A stretch of DNA of 64,000 nt from Desulfobulbaceae bacterium (lineage in GTDB: Bacteria; Desulfobacterota; Desulfobulbia; Desulfobulbales; Desulfocapsaceae): contig WBUQ01000002.1 of NCBI GenBank assembly GCA_008933635.1, forward strand, positions 62,001 to 126,000. The letters run 5' to 3'. The notes under the pieces were generated by a model. It was not told the DNA's origin and made no database searches. It worked only from the letters and a program-made list of their open reading frames with translations. The position numbers and the translations under genes are program-made. Positions 1 through 11,723 of this stretch are shown here, piece by piece. Numbering within the stretch: position 1 is the first letter of the stretch; each line of letters begins with the position of its first letter.

Positions 1-3000
1 ACCTTGTAACCGGTACACTTCCTGGATTTCATTTACGAGAAATTTTGCCAATTCTTTGACACCAAGAACCCTGAGGATATCATTAGGAACGACCGTTCCT
101 TCCATCAGCGGTTCTCCCGCCTGAACATAATCACCCTCATGGACAATAATGTGTTTGGCCTTGGGTACAAGGTACTCTTGGGGTTCACCATACTCTGGAG
201 TTATCAGAACTCTTCTTTTCCCTTTCAGCTCTTTTCCAAAGCTGACCCGACCATCAATTTCCGATATAATCGCTGGCTCTTTCGGTTTTCGGACCTCAAA
301 CAGTTCTGCAACCCGAGGCAAACCGCCTGTGATATCTTTCGTTTTTGAGGTCTCACGCGGAATTTTACCAACAACCGTTCCCGGCTTGATGACATCGCCT
401 TCATTGACGGAAATTATTGAACCAACGGGGAGACTGTAACGGGCATAAGCTTCAGAATCTGGAAGTTTGAGGGTCTTACCCTTATCACCTTTCACAGAAA
501 TGCGAGGATTGAGTTGTGCGCTACCAGCGGAGTGAATAATGACCATTGAAGACTTGCCAGTAACAGCGTCAACTTTTTCCTGCATGGTAATACCTTCAAA
601 GATATCACCATATTTAATAGTCCCGCCAACCTCAGCGACGATTGGAATGGTGTAGGCATCCCAGTCGGCAAGTATTGTGCCTGCATCAACCTCTGCCCCT
701 TCTTCAACCGCAATCTGAGCACCATAGTTGACTTTGAACCGTTCACGCTCACGACCGAGTTCATCCATGATAGAAATCTCGGCATTTCGATTCATTACAA
801 TTTTTATACCTTCTGCATTCTCGACAAAATGCAGATTCTTGAACCCGACTTTCCCTCCTCGCTGCGTCTTCAGTTCTGCCTGTTCTACAGATCGACGCGC
901 TGTACCGCCGATATGAAATGTCCGCATGGTCAACTGGGTTCCAGGTTCGCCAATTGACTGCGCGGCAATGACGCCGATAGCCTCTCCAATATTGACCATA
1001 TGGCCACGACCGAGGTCCCGGCCATAGCAAGCCGCACAGACACCACGACGGGATCGGCAGGACAGTACCGATCTGATCATGACCCGATCTATGCCTGCCT
1101 CTTCGATCAGTCGAACCTTTTCTTCGGTAATTTCCTTTCCAGCTTCAACCAGGATCTCGTCAGTATAGGGATCACAGACATCCTCAAGCGCGACGCGACC
1201 GAGAATACGATCACCAAGCGGAACGATGATTTCACCACCATCAAGGAGAGGTTCAGCGACAATACCATCTAGAGTCTGGCAATCACGTTCAACAATTGTA
1301 GACTCCTGAGCGACGTCAACCAGGCGTCTGGTCAGGTAACCGGAGTTGGCGGTCTTAAGGGCGGTGTCGGCAAGACCCTTTCGGGCGCCGTGAGTTGAGA
1401 TGAAATACTCAAGCACGCCCAAACCTTCCCGGAAATTGGCCTTGATCGGTGTTTCAATGATCGCACCGGATGGCTTTGCCATGAGGCCACGCATACCTGC
1501 CAGCTGTCGGATCTGATCCCTTGAACCACGAGCCCCGGAATCGGCCATGATGAAGATCGAATTAAAGCTCGGGGATTCAACGAGATTATTGTCCTTATCA
1601 CGGAAATAATCGACCTTGATCTCGTTCATCATTTCATTGGCGACATCCTCAGTGACCTTTGACCAGATATCGACGACCTTGTTGTATTTCTCGCCGGAAG
1701 TAATCAGACCGTCGGTATATTGCTGTTCGACATCCAATACATCCTTTTCGGCCTTTTCAATGAAGTCCTCCTTGCTCAGAGGGATTTTCATGTCATTTAT
1801 GCAAATCGAAATCCCTGCTTTCGTAGCGTATTCGTAGCCAATATCCTTGAGACGATCAGCCACGATAACGGTATCCTTGGTGCCAGCGTTCCGGTAGGTG
1901 TAATCTATCAACTGGGCCAGCGCCTTCTTGCTGAGAACCCGGTTAACTTCCTTGAATGGCACGCTTGCCGGCAACAATTGACCGAGGATGATCCTTCCCA
2001 TGGTAGTGTCGACCAGTTCACCATTCATCCTTACCTTGATTTTGGCTTGGAGGTGGACCTTTTCATAATCGTAGGCAATCATCGCCTCAGTCGGATTTGA
2101 AAAGACCTTTCCCTCGCCCGGAACGTTGATACGTTCCCGTGTCATGTAGTACAGCCCGAGAACGATGTCCTGAGATGGGATGATGACCGGCTCGCCATTT
2201 GCAGGGGAGAGGATGTTATTAGTGGACATCATCAGGACCCTGGCTTCTACCTGTGCTTCGACAGACAATGGAACATGTACAGCCATCTGATCGCCGTCAA
2301 AGTCGGCATTGAAAGCCATGCAGACCAACGGGTGCAACTGGATGGCCTTCCCTTCGATCAAGACGGCCTCAAAGGCTTGCATGCCAAGGCGATGCAGGGT
2401 AGGTGCCCGGTTGAGAATGACGGGATATTCAGTAACCACCTCATCCAGTACGTCCCATACTTCCTTCACGCCTTTTTCGACCATCTTCCGAGCACTCTTG
2501 ATAGTCGTTACAAAGCCCTTTCTCTCAAGTTTATTGTAGATGAAGGGCTTGAACAACTCGAGTGCCATCTTTTTCGGAATACCGCACTGGTGTAGCCGCA
2601 AGTGGGGTCCGACGACGATAACTGAACGGCCAGAATAATCAACACGTTTGCCGAGTAGATTTTGCCTGAACCGTCCCTGTTTGCCTTTCAGCATGTCAGA
2701 CAGCGACTTTAACGGACGTTTATTTGCTCCGGTGATGACCCTTCCGCGACGACCATTGTCGAACAAAACATCGACTGCCTCCTGTAACATTCTCTTTTCA
2801 TTGCGAATAATGATATCAGGAGCGTCAAGTTCCAAAAGGCGTTTGAGCCTATTGTTGCGATTTATTACACGTCGATAAAGATCATTGAGATCGGAAGTGG
2901 CAAACCGTCCTCCCTCCAGGGGAACGAGCGGACGCAGATCAGGTGGAAGAACGGGGATGATCTCCAGTATCATCCACTCCGGCTTATTACCTGATTCGCA

Positions 3001-3681
3001 GAACGATTCAATGACATAAAGCCGTTTTCCGAGCTTCTGCCGTTTCGTCTGGGAATTGGTGGACGCCATCTCCTCGCGCAGTTCTTTGGACAAGGCAACG
3101 AGGTCTTTGCTGGCAAGCAGATCACGGATGGCTTCTGCGCCGATGCCAACCCGGAATTTCCCGGGGTATTCCTCACGCATCTGCCTGTATTGATCTTCTG
3201 TGAGCAGTTTTCCGGGAGGTACTCCGTCAATCTCCGATTCAACAACTGCATACTGCTCGAAATACAGGATCTTTTCCAACTGCTTCAACGTCATGTCAAG
3301 AACTGCCCCTATCTTGCTCGGCAGACTTTTCAGAAACCAGATATGGGCCACCGGAGCAGCCAGTTTTATATGCCCAAGACGCTCTCTTCTCACCTTGGAC
3401 TGGATAACCTCGACCCCGCATTTCTCACATACGACGCCCCGATGTTTCATGCGTTTGTATTTACCGCAATTACATTCAAAATCCTTGACGGGCCCGAATA
3501 TCTTCGCACAAAAAAGGCCGTCACGTTCTGGTTTGAAAGTTCGGTAATTTATGGTCTCGGGTTTTTTGACCTCACCATGCGACCAGTCCAAAATCTTCTC
3601 GGGCGATGCCAAGGAAATTTTGACCTTTCTGAACTGCGCAGGTGCTTTTGGTTTCTGAAAAAAATTAAATAACTCTTCCAC
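1..3681 (-). CDS. rpoC: DNA-directed RNA polymerase subunit beta' (partial, 3' end missing)
   Basis: This is the beta' subunit of RNA polymerase, which carries the catalytic magnesium site. 1227 codons are visible and the C-terminus lies beyond the left edge; the family is usually about 1350-1400 residues. The start is a GTG at 3681 preceded by a GGGAGAGG-type ribosome binding site. The N-terminal zinc cysteines sit near residues 70, 72, 85 and 88 ([13 protein letters not shown]). The catalytic NADFDGDQ motif is read from about 2290-2320, and the second zinc cluster ([13 protein letters not shown]) from about 1030-1075. It lies 129 bp downstream of rpoB in the same operon. No frameshift was seen. 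The identification is certain. Confidence 0.98.
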   Translation of the reverse strand, partial: MEELFNFFQKPKAPAQFRKVKISLASPEKILDWSHGEVKKPETINYRTFKPERDGLFCAKIFGPVKDFECNCGKYKRMKHRGVVCEKCGVEVIQSKVRRERLGHIKLAAPVAHIWFLKSLPSKIGAVLDMTLKQLEKILYFEQYAVVESEIDGVPPGKLLTEDQYRQMREEYPGKFRVGIGAEAIRDLLASKDLVALSKELREEMASTNSQTKRQKLGKRLYVIESFCESGNKPEWMILEIIPVLPPDLRPLVPLEGGRFATSDLNDLYRRVINRNNRLKRLLELDAPDIIIRNEKRMLQEAVDVLFDNGRRGRVITGANKRPLKSLSDMLKGKQGRFRQNLLGKRVDYSGRSVIVVGPHLRLHQCGIPKKMALELFKPFIYNKLERKGFVTTIKSARKMVEKGVKEVWDVLDEVVTEYPVILNRAPTLHRLGMQAFEAVLIEGKAIQLHPLVCMAFNADFDGDQMAVHVPLSVEAQVEARVLMMSTNNILSPANGEPVIIPSQDIVLGLYYMTRERINVPGEGKVFSNPTEAMIAYDYEKVHLQAKIKVRMNGELVDTTMGRIILGQLLPASVPFKEVNRVLSKKALAQLIDYTYRNAGTKDTVIVADRLKDIGYEYATKAGISICINDMKIPLSKEDFIEKAEKDVLDVEQQYTDGLITSGEKYNKVVDIWSKVTEDVANEMMNEIKVDYFRDKDNNLVESPSFNSIFIMADSGARGSRDQIRQLAGMRGLMAKPSGAIIETPIKANFREGLGVLEYFISTHGARKGLADTALKTANSGYLTRRLVDVAQESTIVERDCQTLDGIVAEPLLDGGEIIVPLGDRILGRVALEDVCDPYTDEILVEAGKEITEEKVRLIEEAGIDRVMIRSVLSCRSRRGVCAACYGRDLGRGHMVNIGEAIGVIAAQSIGEPGTQLTMRTFHIGGTARRSVEQAELKTQRGGKVGFKNLHFVENAEGIKIVMNRNAEISIMDELGRERERFKVNYGAQIAVEEGAEVDAGTILADWDAYTIPIVAEVGGTIKYGDIFEGITMQEKVDAVTGKSSMVIIHSAGSAQLNPRISVKGDKGKTLKLPDSEAYARYSLPVGSIISVNEGDVIKPGTVVGKIPRETSKTKDITGGLPRVAELFEVRKPKEPAIISEIDGRVSFGKELKGKRRVLITPEYGEPQEYLVPKAKHIIVHEGDYVQAGEPLMEGTVVPNDILRVLGVKELAKFLVNEIQEVYRLQG

Positions 3682-3810
3682 GCTGTCACCTCTCCCTTGA
3701 CGAAGGATTTATCCAATAACTGCAATGCTATCGGATTTTGAAGAGATTGTTCACTCAATCGGGAATTAGGAATTTCGGTTCCGTTGACTGCGATTAGTTG
3801 GAACCGCTCT

Positions 3811-6800
3811 CTATTCTTCAATTAACTCCATATTCAGACACAGACCTTGCAATTCCTTTACCAATACATGAAATGACTCCGGTAATCCTGTCGTGAGGAA
3901 ATTGTTGCCTTTGACGATACGTTCGTACATCGTTGTTCGACCTTCAACATCATCAGACTTGGCGGTAAGGAATTCCTTGAGGGTGTACGCTGCGCCATAA
4001 GCTTCCATGGCCCAGACTTCCATCTCACCAAGTCGCTGCCCTCCAAACTGGGCCTTTCCTCCCAGCGGCTGTTGAGTCACCAGAGAGTACGGTCCAGTTG
4101 ATCTGGCATGGATTTTATTGTCGACGAGATGATGCAGTTTCAGCATGTACATGACACCAACGGTAACTTTGTTGGCAAACGGCTCACCAGTCAAGCCATC
4201 ATACAGCTGACTCTGACCGACTTCATCAACTCCAGCTTCAACCAGCAACCGCCTGATTTGACCTTCTTCAGCCCCATCGAAAACCGGTGTTGCCATGTGC
4301 AGTCCTTTCCGATGCTCCCGCGCCCATGCGATCAGTTCGGCATCGTCTTTGCCTGAAACAATAGCAGCATATTCCTCCTTGCTGTAAATCACGGCAAGTT
4401 TCTTCTTGATTGCATCAACCGCATAGTCACGAGCCAGCGCATCGAGTTGTTCGCCGAGTTTCTTGGCTGCAAACCCGAGATGGACCTCAAGTACCTGCCC
4501 GACATTCATACGTGAAGGAACACCAAGTGGATTGAGAACAATATCGACGGAAGTTCCATCAGCGAAAAACGGCATGTCTTCCTCAGGCAGCAAACGGGAA
4601 ACAACACCCTTGTTGCCGTGACGTCCTGCCATTTTATCGCCGACGGATAGCTTTCTTTTTGTAGCGACATACACCTTTACCATCTTGACGACTCCCGGAG
4701 GGAGATCATCTCCTTTCCGCATCCTGTCGATAATACCTTCATACCGATCAGATATGAGTCGAGCCTGTTTCTCATAGCGGTAGAAAGCGGCATCAATCTG
4801 GTCTTCGTATTTGGATTTCTCTGAGAAATCGATGTCACGAAGATTATGAAAGCCAATCTCAAGAGCCATGTCAGCTGCAATTTTTTTCCCAAGCTTGACA
4901 ACAACTTGACCATTGACGCCAACGATATCGCTTTTTGCCGTTCTACCGTCAATGATATTGCCAATCTCACGACAGACGCCGCGCTTCAGGCTGCGGATTT
5001 CATCCACTTTGTCTTGGTTGAGCTTTTCAATCTCAAGATCCTCTATCATCAGAGAACGCTCGTCTTTGTCTACACCTTTACGGGAAAAGACCTTCGCGTC
5101 GATAACGATCCCGGAAACGCCGGGTGGTACGCGTAACGAGGAATCCTTAACATCCTGAGCTTTCTCTCCGAAGATCGCCCGAAGGAGTTTCTCCTCAGGC
5201 GACAATACTGTCTCACCTTTGGGGGTGACTTTGCCGACAAGAGTATCACCAGCTTTCACCTCGGCACCGATACGAACGATACCAGAGTCGTCCAGGTTGC
5301 GCAGCGTCTCCTCACTAACGTTAGGAATATCCCTGGTAATCTCTTCTTTGCCGAGTTTGGTATCGCGAGCCATGGTCTCGAATACCTCGATATGGACGGA
5401 AGTGAAGGTGTCTTCCTTCAGCAACCGCTCATTGATAAGTATAGAATCTTCAAAATTAAACCCACGCCACGGCATGAAAGCGATAGTGACATTTTTGCCA
5501 AGCGCGAGTTCGCCGTGATCACAAGACGGCCCATCGGCCAATACTGTCCCCATTTCGACTTTGGCCCCTGGCAGGATCAACGGTGTCTGATTGAAGCAGG
5601 TATTCTGGTTCGATTTTTTGTATTTTCCCAAACGGTAAACGGCCACCCCGGTATCATAGCCATCCACACCAGGTTTATCATATCGAACTACAATTCTATT
5701 GGAATCGGACTCTTCGACAATTCCGTCTCCTGCACTCAGGAGACATGCGCCTGAGTCCCTCGCAACATAGCGTTCCATTCCCGTTCCAACGAGAGGCGCC
5801 TCTGTCACCATTAAAGGGACAGCCTGCCTCTGCATGTTCGATCCCATCAGTGCACGGTTCGCATCATCATTTTCCAAAAATGGAATGAGAGATGCCGCAA
5901 CACTGACCAGTTGATTCGGGGCTATATCCATGTACGTAACTTTGTCCGCTATAGACGTGACGACCTCGCCATCTTCCCGAACGATTAGGTTGTCGGGAAC
6001 GATCCGCATCTTTTCATCTGTCTCGATGAGTGCGGGAGCAATTACATGTTTCTGTTCCTGCAGTGCGCTGAGGTATTTAACCTCATCGAGAACAATCCTA
6101 TCGCTCACCTTCCTGTATGGCGTTTCAATGAAACCATATGGATTTATCCTGGCGTAGGTAGCGAGAGAAACGATCAGGCCTATATTCGGCCCCTCAGGAG
6201 TTTCAACCGGGCAAATTCTGCCATAATGAGTGGGATGCACATCGCGAACCTCGAAGCCAGCACGCTCACGCGATAAACCACCCGGCCCGAGCGCACTGAG
6301 GCGCCTCTTATGAGTCACCTCAGACAACGGGTTGGTCTGATCCATAAACTGAGACAGTTGACTGGTTCCGAAAAATTCTTTGATTGCTGCAGAAATAGGT
6401 TTTGGGTTCACAAGATCATGGGGCATCAAAGTCTCAACATCCTGGAGGGTCATCCGCTCCTTGATTGCCCGTTCCATCCGGACTAATCCCATCCGATATT
6501 GATTTTCGACCAGCTCCCCGACCGTCCTAACTCTTCTGTTGCCGAGATGATCGATATCATCAACACCACCCTGCGTATCCTTAAGACGAACAAGATAACG
6601 TATAGAATGAACAATATCTTCACGAGTCAGAGCGCGGTTGGCGATGTCGATCTCGAGCCCCAGCTTGGCATTGATCTTGTATCTTCCTACTTCTGAAAGA
6701 TCATAGAGATCCTGATTGAAAAATAAATTATCGAAAAATGCTTGAGCTACCTCAATGGTCGGAGGACTTGAAGGACGAAGGCGCCTGTAGATTTCGAGAA

Positions 6801-7890
6801 GAGCCTCCTCTGTGCTGGCAACCTTATCGGACGCAAGTGTTTTACTGAATGAATCAGAATATTTAACACCATCAATCATCAAGGTTTCAAATTCAGTAAT
6901 CCCCGCCTCCAGAATCGTCTCAAGGAGTGATTCAGTTATTTCTGTATTACATAGCGCAATGATTTCGCCGTTTTTTGGATCAATAAGATTACGTGCGAGA
7001 ACCCGAGTGATGACTGATTCTCGAGAAATTTTAAGATATTCAATACCAGCGGTTTTGATCTTCTTGCAGAGATTCGAAGTAATCTTTCGTCCTTTTTTGG
7101 ATAAAATCTCTCCATCGACAGGATTGACGAGATCAAACTCAAGCCGCTGATTAATGGCAGTTTCCTCATCAAAGTTACAGTAGAAATCATCTCCAGTGCG
7201 CTTGATGGAGTTGATGGGATAAAACTCCTTCAGCAATTCTTCCGACGTGAAGCCAATGGCCTTGAGCAGGGTAGTGGCTGGAAATTTCCGCCGTCGATCA
7301 ATACGTACGTGAAGAATATCTTTAATATCAAATTCAAGATCGATCCAAGATCCTCTTACAGGTATTATTCTTGCTGAATACAACAATTTGCCACTCGCAT
7401 GACTCTTGCCATTATCATGGGTGTAAAACAAGCCAGGAGATCGCTGCAATTGCGAAACTATAACTCGCTCGGTGCCATTTATGACGAAGACACCGTCACC
7501 AGTCATCAGAGGAATGGAACCGAGAAAAACCTCCTGTTCCTTGATATCTCGTATCGACTGGACTCCTGTCTCCTCGTCAACATCATAGGTTATGAGTCTA
7601 ACTACAATTTTTAGAGGTATTTCATAACTCATTCCACGTTGTTGACATTCTTCTACGGTATATTTTGGTTCACCGAATTTATAACGCACAAACTCAAGGG
7701 AGCACTGGCCATTGAAATCTCTGATCGGAAAAATCGATTTAAGAATCGCCTGCAGGCCATACTCTTCACGATCATCGGGGTCACGATCCATCTGCAGAAA
7801 TTTCTCATATGAAATCCGCTGCATTGAAATCAAATGCGGTGGTTCAATTATGCAATCAGCTGATGCAAAATTTTTTCTTACTCGTTCCAT
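3811..7890 (-). CDS. rpoB: DNA-directed RNA polymerase subunit beta
   Basis: The beta subunit of RNA polymerase, 1359 residues, a normal full length for proteobacteria. The N-terminus (MERVRKNFA) is followed by the usual lobe domains. Conserved blocks include [15 protein letters not shown] and [10 protein letters not shown] around the rifampicin pocket, GRHGNKG near residue 1100, and the C-terminal clamp anchor. The ATG at 7890 has a GAGGAAAACT ribosome binding site. It is cotranscribed with rpoC. It is separated from rplL by an unusually long, structured 362-bp spacer, which may let rplL be made in excess over the polymerase subunits. The SQLSQFMDQ block looks wild type, with no obvious rifampicin-resistance change. 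Confidence 0.98.
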   Translation of the reverse strand: MERVRKNFASADCIIEPPHLISMQRISYEKFLQMDRDPDDREEYGLQAILKSIFPIRDFNGQCSLEFVRYKFGEPKYTVEECQQRGMSYEIPLKIVVRLITYDVDEETGVQSIRDIKEQEVFLGSIPLMTGDGVFVINGTERVIVSQLQRSPGLFYTHDNGKSHASGKLLYSARIIPVRGSWIDLEFDIKDILHVRIDRRRKFPATTLLKAIGFTSEELLKEFYPINSIKRTGDDFYCNFDEETAINQRLEFDLVNPVDGEILSKKGRKITSNLCKKIKTAGIEYLKISRESVITRVLARNLIDPKNGEIIALCNTEITESLLETILEAGITEFETLMIDGVKYSDSFSKTLASDKVASTEEALLEIYRRLRPSSPPTIEVAQAFFDNLFFNQDLYDLSEVGRYKINAKLGLEIDIANRALTREDIVHSIRYLVRLKDTQGGVDDIDHLGNRRVRTVGELVENQYRMGLVRMERAIKERMTLQDVETLMPHDLVNPKPISAAIKEFFGTSQLSQFMDQTNPLSEVTHKRRLSALGPGGLSRERAGFEVRDVHPTHYGRICPVETPEGPNIGLIVSLATYARINPYGFIETPYRKVSDRIVLDEVKYLSALQEQKHVIAPALIETDEKMRIVPDNLIVREDGEVVTSIADKVTYMDIAPNQLVSVAASLIPFLENDDANRALMGSNMQRQAVPLMVTEAPLVGTGMERYVARDSGACLLSAGDGIVEESDSNRIVVRYDKPGVDGYDTGVAVYRLGKYKKSNQNTCFNQTPLILPGAKVEMGTVLADGPSCDHGELALGKNVTIAFMPWRGFNFEDSILINERLLKEDTFTSVHIEVFETMARDTKLGKEEITRDIPNVSEETLRNLDDSGIVRIGAEVKAGDTLVGKVTPKGETVLSPEEKLLRAIFGEKAQDVKDSSLRVPPGVSGIVIDAKVFSRKGVDKDERSLMIEDLEIEKLNQDKVDEIRSLKRGVCREIGNIIDGRTAKSDIVGVNGQVVVKLGKKIAADMALEIGFHNLRDIDFSEKSKYEDQIDAAFYRYEKQARLISDRYEGIIDRMRKGDDLPPGVVKMVKVYVATKRKLSVGDKMAGRHGNKGVVSRLLPEEDMPFFADGTSVDIVLNPLGVPSRMNVGQVLEVHLGFAAKKLGEQLDALARDYAVDAIKKKLAVIYSKEEYAAIVSGKDDAELIAWAREHRKGLHMATPVFDGAEEGQIRRLLVEAGVDEVGQSQLYDGLTGEPFANKVTVGVMYMLKLHHLVDNKIHARSTGPYSLVTQQPLGGKAQFGGQRLGEMEVWAMEAYGAAYTLKEFLTAKSDDVEGRTTMYERIVKGNNFLTTGLPESFHVLVKELQGLCLNMELIEE

Positions 7891-8252
7891 AGTTTTCCTC
7901 GAGTTTGCTGTAAGATCGAAAAAACACAGTGTCTTTCAAACGATCTTAAGCTATCTTATACGTGGAGATCTGGGGGAAAGAAAGCTTGTAATGCAGAAAT
8001 AAGTTAGAGAGAAAGGAAAAGCTGATGATGACCCCTGCACCAGAACAGCACAGTTTGTTTGCAAGCATTAGAGATCCTTTCGGCATGGTAGGATGAAGAA
8101 AACACCACCTTCTTCATTCTAACTTATTGTTTTTAATCTTTTTTTAATAGAATTTCTTTTCTTGCTTTTCTAAACGCGACACGCTACGGGTTAATACCCG
8201 TAGCGTGTCGTAATGCCAGAATCATCTTTTCGGATGATTTTGTAAAAGAAGA
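7891..8252. other. Structured rplL-rpoB intergenic spacer
   Basis: There is no gene in these 362 bp. Three inverted repeats are visible: a perfect 15-bp stem (8177-8210, listed separately), a hairpin of about 9 bp (8092-8100 with 8109-8117), and an 8-bp stem (7911-7918 with 7941-7948) just ahead of the rpoB ribosome binding site. In Escherichia coli the equivalent spacer holds a transcription attenuator and an RNase III processing site. A similar role here is inferred. Confidence 0.6.
8177..8210 (-). promoter_or_regulatory. Perfect 15-bp inverted repeat, likely attenuator or RNA processing stem
   Basis: CGACACGCTACGGGT (8177-8191) pairs perfectly with 8196-8210 around a TAAT tetraloop. It lies 42 bp downstream of the rplL stop on the transcribed strand. 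No U-tract follows directly, so it is not a textbook intrinsic terminator. A partial attenuator or an RNase III substrate between rplL and rpoB fits its place. Confidence 0.6.
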
Positions 8253-8630
8253 CTACTTGATCTCGATCGTCCCACCAGCCTCCTCAATCTGCTTCTTGAT
8301 CGCAGCGGCCTCATCTTTCGAAATCCCTTCTTTTACTGTCTGCGGTGCACCTTCAACAAGTTCTTTTGCTTCCTTTAATCCAAGTCCGGTTATTGCTCTA
8401 ACTTCCTTAATGACTTTAATTTTCTGATCCCCTGCAGAGGTAAGGATTACGTCGAACTCGGTTTTTTCTTCAACAGCAGCTTCTGCAACTGCAGGTCCTG
8501 CTGCGGCTACAGCGACCGGTGCAGCAGCAGAAACTCCGAATTTTTCTTCCAGTTCTTTGATCAGACCCGAAAGCTCAAGCACGGACATGTTTGCAATAAA
8601 ATCGATTACATCTTCTTTGGTAACAGCCAT
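8253..8630 (-). CDS. rplL: 50S ribosomal protein L7/L12
   Basis: The stalk protein of the large ribosomal subunit, which recruits translation GTPases. It is 125 residues, the normal size. The N-terminal dimerisation helices ([19 protein letters not shown]) are followed by the Ala/Val-rich hinge (about residues 37-55) and the C-terminal factor-binding domain with [12 protein letters not shown]. The ATG at 8630 has an AGAGGT ribosome binding site at a good distance. It lies 65 bp after rplJ and is under the control of the L10 leader upstream of rplJ. The long spacer before rpoB fits the need for several L12 copies per ribosome. Confidence 0.98.
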   Translation of the reverse strand: MAVTKEDVIDFIANMSVLELSGLIKELEEKFGVSAAAPVAVAAAGPAVAEAAVEEKTEFDVILTSAGDQKIKVIKEVRAITGLGLKEAKELVEGAPQTVKEGISKDEAAAIKKQIEEAGGTIEIK

Positions 8631-8695
8631 TTGAAATACCTCTTGGGAATTATGATAAAATTTATCTCGACATCCTTAATCATATGAGAATGTCA

Positions 8696-9223
8696 TTAAT
8701 TTGCAGCCTGTTCTTTTTTCTCTTTAATCGCCTGGAGCCCATAGAGGAATGTTCTTGGTACACCTGAGAGAACCCGAACAAGTCCAGTAGGTACCGCGTT
8801 CATCACTGAAAGCATCTGGCCAAGCAGTATTTCTTTGCTCGGTAACTTTGATAAGGCGATAATCTTTTCAACATCGAGTCGCTCCCCCTCAAAGAAGGCT
8901 GATCGGATTCGGAATTTTTCATGGTCGTCAGCAAATTTTGCTACCACCTTAGCAGGCCCAACCGGATCTGCATATGCGATTACTACTGCAGTCGTACCTG
9001 AAAAATCATCTCTGAGCAGAGAACTGCCGGTATTCTCAGCTGCCTTCTTCAACAGAGTATTCTTGGCAATGCGGATCTCTGAATCGCAATTTCGTAATTC
9101 GACACGAATCTGCTGCAATTCAGAAACTTTCAAACCGCAATAGTCTGCAACAACCGCGAATTTTGCCCGGTTGAAGGAATCGTTCAATTCGGCGACTATT
9201 GCCGATTTTTCATCACGATTCAA
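8696..9223 (-). CDS. rplJ: 50S ribosomal protein L10
   Basis: L10 anchors the L7/L12 stalk to 23S rRNA; 175 residues. I place the start at the TTG at 9223 because a strong AAGGAGG sits six bases upstream and the protein then begins MNRDEKSAIVAEL, as in homologues. The open frame continues upstream to 9280, but that extension is inside the leader. The RNA-binding globular domain is followed by the C-terminal helix that binds L12 dimers. The weak TTG start and the upstream L10 leader fit tight translational autoregulation by the L10-L12 complex. Confidence 0.96.
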   Translation of the reverse strand: MNRDEKSAIVAELNDSFNRAKFAVVADYCGLKVSELQQIRVELRNCDSEIRIAKNTLLKKAAENTGSSLLRDDFSGTTAVVIAYADPVGPAKVVAKFADDHEKFRIRSAFFEGERLDVEKIIALSKLPSKEILLGQMLSVMNAVPTGLVRVLSGVPRTFLYGLQAIKEKKEQAAN

Positions 9224-9337
9224 AGTACTCCTCCTTAATAGATAAATGATTATTGGTTTTCGAAGAAGCAGGCACAACATTCAAAAGAGGCGAGGAATCT
9301 CCATGATTAAAACTGGTCATTATGGAAATTCGGAATA

Positions 9338-9403
9338 ACCTTTGTCTCGGCAGGACGCATATCTTGTATGCGTTTAAACTGTCGTTCCCGCTGTCTTCGA
9401 CAT
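9338..9403 (-). promoter_or_regulatory. L10 leader (ribosomal protein autoregulatory RNA)
   Basis: On the minus strand, between rplA and rplJ, the RNA reads GTCGAAGACAGCGGG, then a TTTAA bulge motif and an ATGCG-type hairpin (GCATACAAGATATGC), then CCTGCCGAGAC. These blocks match the conserved kink-turn and junction segments of the L10 leader family, as I recall them. The pairing is CAGCGGG with CCTGCCG, enclosing the small hairpin. The expected ligand is the L10(L12)4 complex, which represses rplJL translation. Confidence 0.8.
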
Positions 9404-9440
9404 CACAAAAAATAATTAAAGAAGCTTCTAGCTAGCCTTT

Positions 9441-10145
9441 TTATTTAACCAACCCTCTGACATTCAATGGGTCAATTTTTACACCCGGTCCCATTGTTGT
9501 CGAAACAGTCACGGACCGCAGATAGATGCCTTTGCTTGTAGAAGGCTTAAGCTGAATGATTTTTTCAACGAAAGTTAGTGTATTATCCAACAGTTTTTTA
9601 TCCCCAAAGGAAACCTTTCCAAGGCCAGCATGAATAATACCTGCTTTATCAACTTTAAAATCTACTTTTCCGCTTTTAATGTCCTTAACTACATTAGCAA
9701 CATCAAATGTGACGGTCCCGAGCTTAGCATTCGGCATCAGATTTCTAGGTCCAAGAATACGTCCAATCTTACCGACTGTGCCCATCATATCTGGTGTTGC
9801 AACTGTTTTATCAAATTCAAGCCATCCGCCCTGAATCTTTTCGACAAGATCATCTGCTCCTACATAATCAGCGCCAGCTTCAAGTGCCTCGGCTTCTTTT
9901 GGCCCTTTAGCAAAAACAAGAACCCTGGTAACCTTGCCGGTACCATGGGGCAAAACGACCGACGATCGAATCATCTGATCGGCATGTCTCGGATCAACAC
10001 CAAGCTTCATTGCTATATCAAATGTCTCATCAAATTTCGCATAACAAGACGATAATGCGATTTTAATACCCTCCTCGAGGGTATATAAAACCGACCTATC
10101 AATAGAAGCCAATTTATTCTTATGATTCTTTCCGTGTTTCGGCAT
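9441..10145 (-). CDS. rplA: 50S ribosomal protein L1
   Basis: L1 forms the mobile L1 stalk beside the E site and in many bacteria represses its own operon. It is 234 residues, normal length. Recognisable parts are the N-terminal [11 protein letters not shown], the domain II segment [19 protein letters not shown], and the family signature [14 protein letters not shown] near residue 130. It lies 60 bp downstream of rplK and 217 bp upstream of rplJ. The latter gap is filled by the L10 leader. Confidence 0.98.
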   Translation of the reverse strand: MPKHGKNHKNKLASIDRSVLYTLEEGIKIALSSCYAKFDETFDIAMKLGVDPRHADQMIRSSVVLPHGTGKVTRVLVFAKGPKEAEALEAGADYVGADDLVEKIQGGWLEFDKTVATPDMMGTVGKIGRILGPRNLMPNAKLGTVTFDVANVVKDIKSGKVDFKVDKAGIIHAGLGKVSFGDKKLLDNTLTFVEKIIQLKPSTSKGIYLRSVTVSTTMGPGVKIDPLNVRGLVK

Positions 10146-10205
10146 AGTGCCTCCTACTTTTGACGAAGCCTAATATATGCTCCGTACAGCAGTAAATGGG
10201 TTATT

Positions 10206-10631
10206 CTAATCTACAACAGTGATACCAACGCTTCGCGCAGTTCCTTCGATGATCTTCATTGCGCTTGGTAAATCGTACGCATTAAGATCAGGCATTTTGG
10301 TTTCTGCTATCTCCCGTATTTTATCCCGGCTAATCTCAGCAACACGGTCTGCCTTTGGATTGCTGGATCCCTTCTGAAGACCTGCCGCCTTTTTCAGTAA
10401 TACAGATGCAGGTGGCGTTTTAGTAATGAAGGTAAAAGACCTGTCCTGATAAACTGTAATCACAACAGGAACGATCGTGTCACCTAACGATTGAGTTTTG
10501 GCATTGAATGCTTTACAGAATTCCATAATATTCACGCCTTGTTGACCTAATGCGGGACCAACGGGAGGGGAAGGATTTGCCTTGCCGGCAGGAATCTGTA
10601 ATTTCACATACGCCGTAATCTTTTTTGCCAT
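10206..10631 (-). CDS. rplK: 50S ribosomal protein L11
   Basis: L11 helps form the GTPase-associated centre with 23S rRNA and is needed for RelA activation in many bacteria. It is 141 residues, exactly typical. The N-terminal domain has the proline-rich [20 protein letters not shown] segment. The C-terminal domain binds rRNA and ends in ARSVGITV. The ATG at 10631 follows a GGAG ribosome binding site. It is transcribed with nusG upstream and rplA downstream. Confidence 0.98.
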   Translation of the reverse strand: MAKKITAYVKLQIPAGKANPSPPVGPALGQQGVNIMEFCKAFNAKTQSLGDTIVPVVITVYQDRSFTFITKTPPASVLLKKAAGLQKGSSNPKADRVAEISRDKIREIAETKMPDLNAYDLPSAMKIIEGTARSVGITVVD

Positions 10632-10731
10632 CTTTTCTGCTCCAGACTTCTAACTTTTCAAAATTCGTAGTTACCAACGGAATGAACATTCGCACTTTGA
10701 TAGAGCTAATGCGATCTTCCTACTACCAATA

Positions 10732-11265
10732 CTAGGTGTTCGATACTTGGACGAACTCCAACTCAACTGGTGTTTCACGCCCGAATATCGAAACCATTAC
10801 CCTGACACGACCTTTCTCGGGGTACACCTCATCCACGACACCTTGAAAATTTGCAAAAGGTCCATCAATAACTCTGACCGACTCGCCTATATCAAAAATA
10901 ACTTTCGGCCTCGGTCTCTCAGAACCGTCCTGTATTCTCCCTATAATTTTAGCCGCATCTTCATCAGAAAGTGGAATGGGATTTCTATCGTCGCCTACAA
11001 AACCTACAACTCTAGGCATATTATGATGTATGGTATGCCAAGTCTGATCGTTGAGAACCATGCTGACAAGCATGTACCCTGGGAAAAACCTCCGTGAAGA
11101 GGTTTTTCTCGATCCTTTTATCATCTCAACTACTTGTTCAGTCGGGATCAGAAAGCCACCAAAGAACTCTTCGAGATTCTCTTTGCGAATTCTCTCTTCG
11201 AGACTAGCTTTCACTTTTTCTTCAAAACCGGAATGGACCTGAAGAATGTACCATTTTTTTTCCAT
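10732..11265 (-). CDS. nusG: Transcription termination/antitermination factor NusG
   Basis: NusG binds RNA polymerase through its NGN domain and contacts Rho or ribosomal protein S10 through its KOW domain. It is 177 residues, typical. The NGN domain covers about residues 1-110 (KKWYILQVHSGFE at the start, SRRFFPGYML in the middle). The KOW motif is near residue 130 (IGESVRVIDGPFANFQGVV). The order secE-nusG-rplK is the usual bacterial one, with 61 bp between secE and nusG. Confidence 0.98.
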   Translation of the reverse strand: MEKKWYILQVHSGFEEKVKASLEERIRKENLEEFFGGFLIPTEQVVEMIKGSRKTSSRRFFPGYMLVSMVLNDQTWHTIHHNMPRVVGFVGDDRNPIPLSDEDAAKIIGRIQDGSERPRPKVIFDIGESVRVIDGPFANFQGVVDEVYPEKGRVRVMVSIFGRETPVELEFVQVSNT

Positions 11266-11326
11266 TATTCTCAGAAAAGTAGTTGTTAGATGGTATAATC
11301 TTGGCGGTTATGACAAAATAAAGAAA

Positions 11327-11575
11327 TTATCGCAAAAGACTGCTGACAATCTTACCGATGACCATATCTACAGAACCAAGATAAAAAGATAGAATTATCG
11401 CCATTACAACAACTATTCCAGTAAGACCCAATGTCATTTTTTTATCCGGCCAAACAATTTTTCCAAATTCAACTTTAACTTCCTGAAGAAATTGTTTGAT
11501 TTGAGTCGGTGAATACAGCGATACCGCTTCAACATTTCCGGCATCTATTTTCTTTTCTTTCGCCTTATTGGTCAT
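11327..11575 (-). CDS. secE: Preprotein translocase subunit SecE
   Basis: A small membrane subunit of the SecYEG protein channel, 82 residues from this start. The conserved amphipathic helix with KVEFGKIVWPDK is followed by one membrane span (about 20 residues rich in Leu, Val and Ile) and a short tail. I chose the ATG at 11575 (MTNKAKEKK) because AGGTG lies eight bases upstream. A TTG at 11605 would add ten residues, with poorer support. It is the single-span form typical outside the enterics. Confidence 0.93.
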   Translation of the reverse strand: MTNKAKEKKIDAGNVEAVSLYSPTQIKQFLQEVKVEFGKIVWPDKKMTLGLTGIVVVMAIILSFYLGSVDMVIGKIVSSLLR

Positions 11576-11642
11576 ACGCTCTGCACCTGCGCCATCTTGA
11601 AACAATTTCTTCAGGTGAAATAATCCACCAGGATGTTTGAAC

Positions 11643-11718
11643 TGGCAGGCCAGGAGGGACTCGAACCCCCAACCCCCGGATTTGGAGTCCGGTGCTCTAC
11701 CATTCGAGCTACTGGCCT
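11643..11718 (-). tRNA. tRNA-Trp (anticodon CCA)
   Basis: A 76-nt cloverleaf on the minus strand with the acceptor pair AGGCCAG/CTGGCCT, discriminator G and an encoded CCA end. The anticodon loop CTCCAAA gives CCA. The T arm contains GTTCGAGTC. It lies between rpmG and secE, a common arrangement. Confidence 0.97.
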
Positions 11719-11723
11719 ACCCT

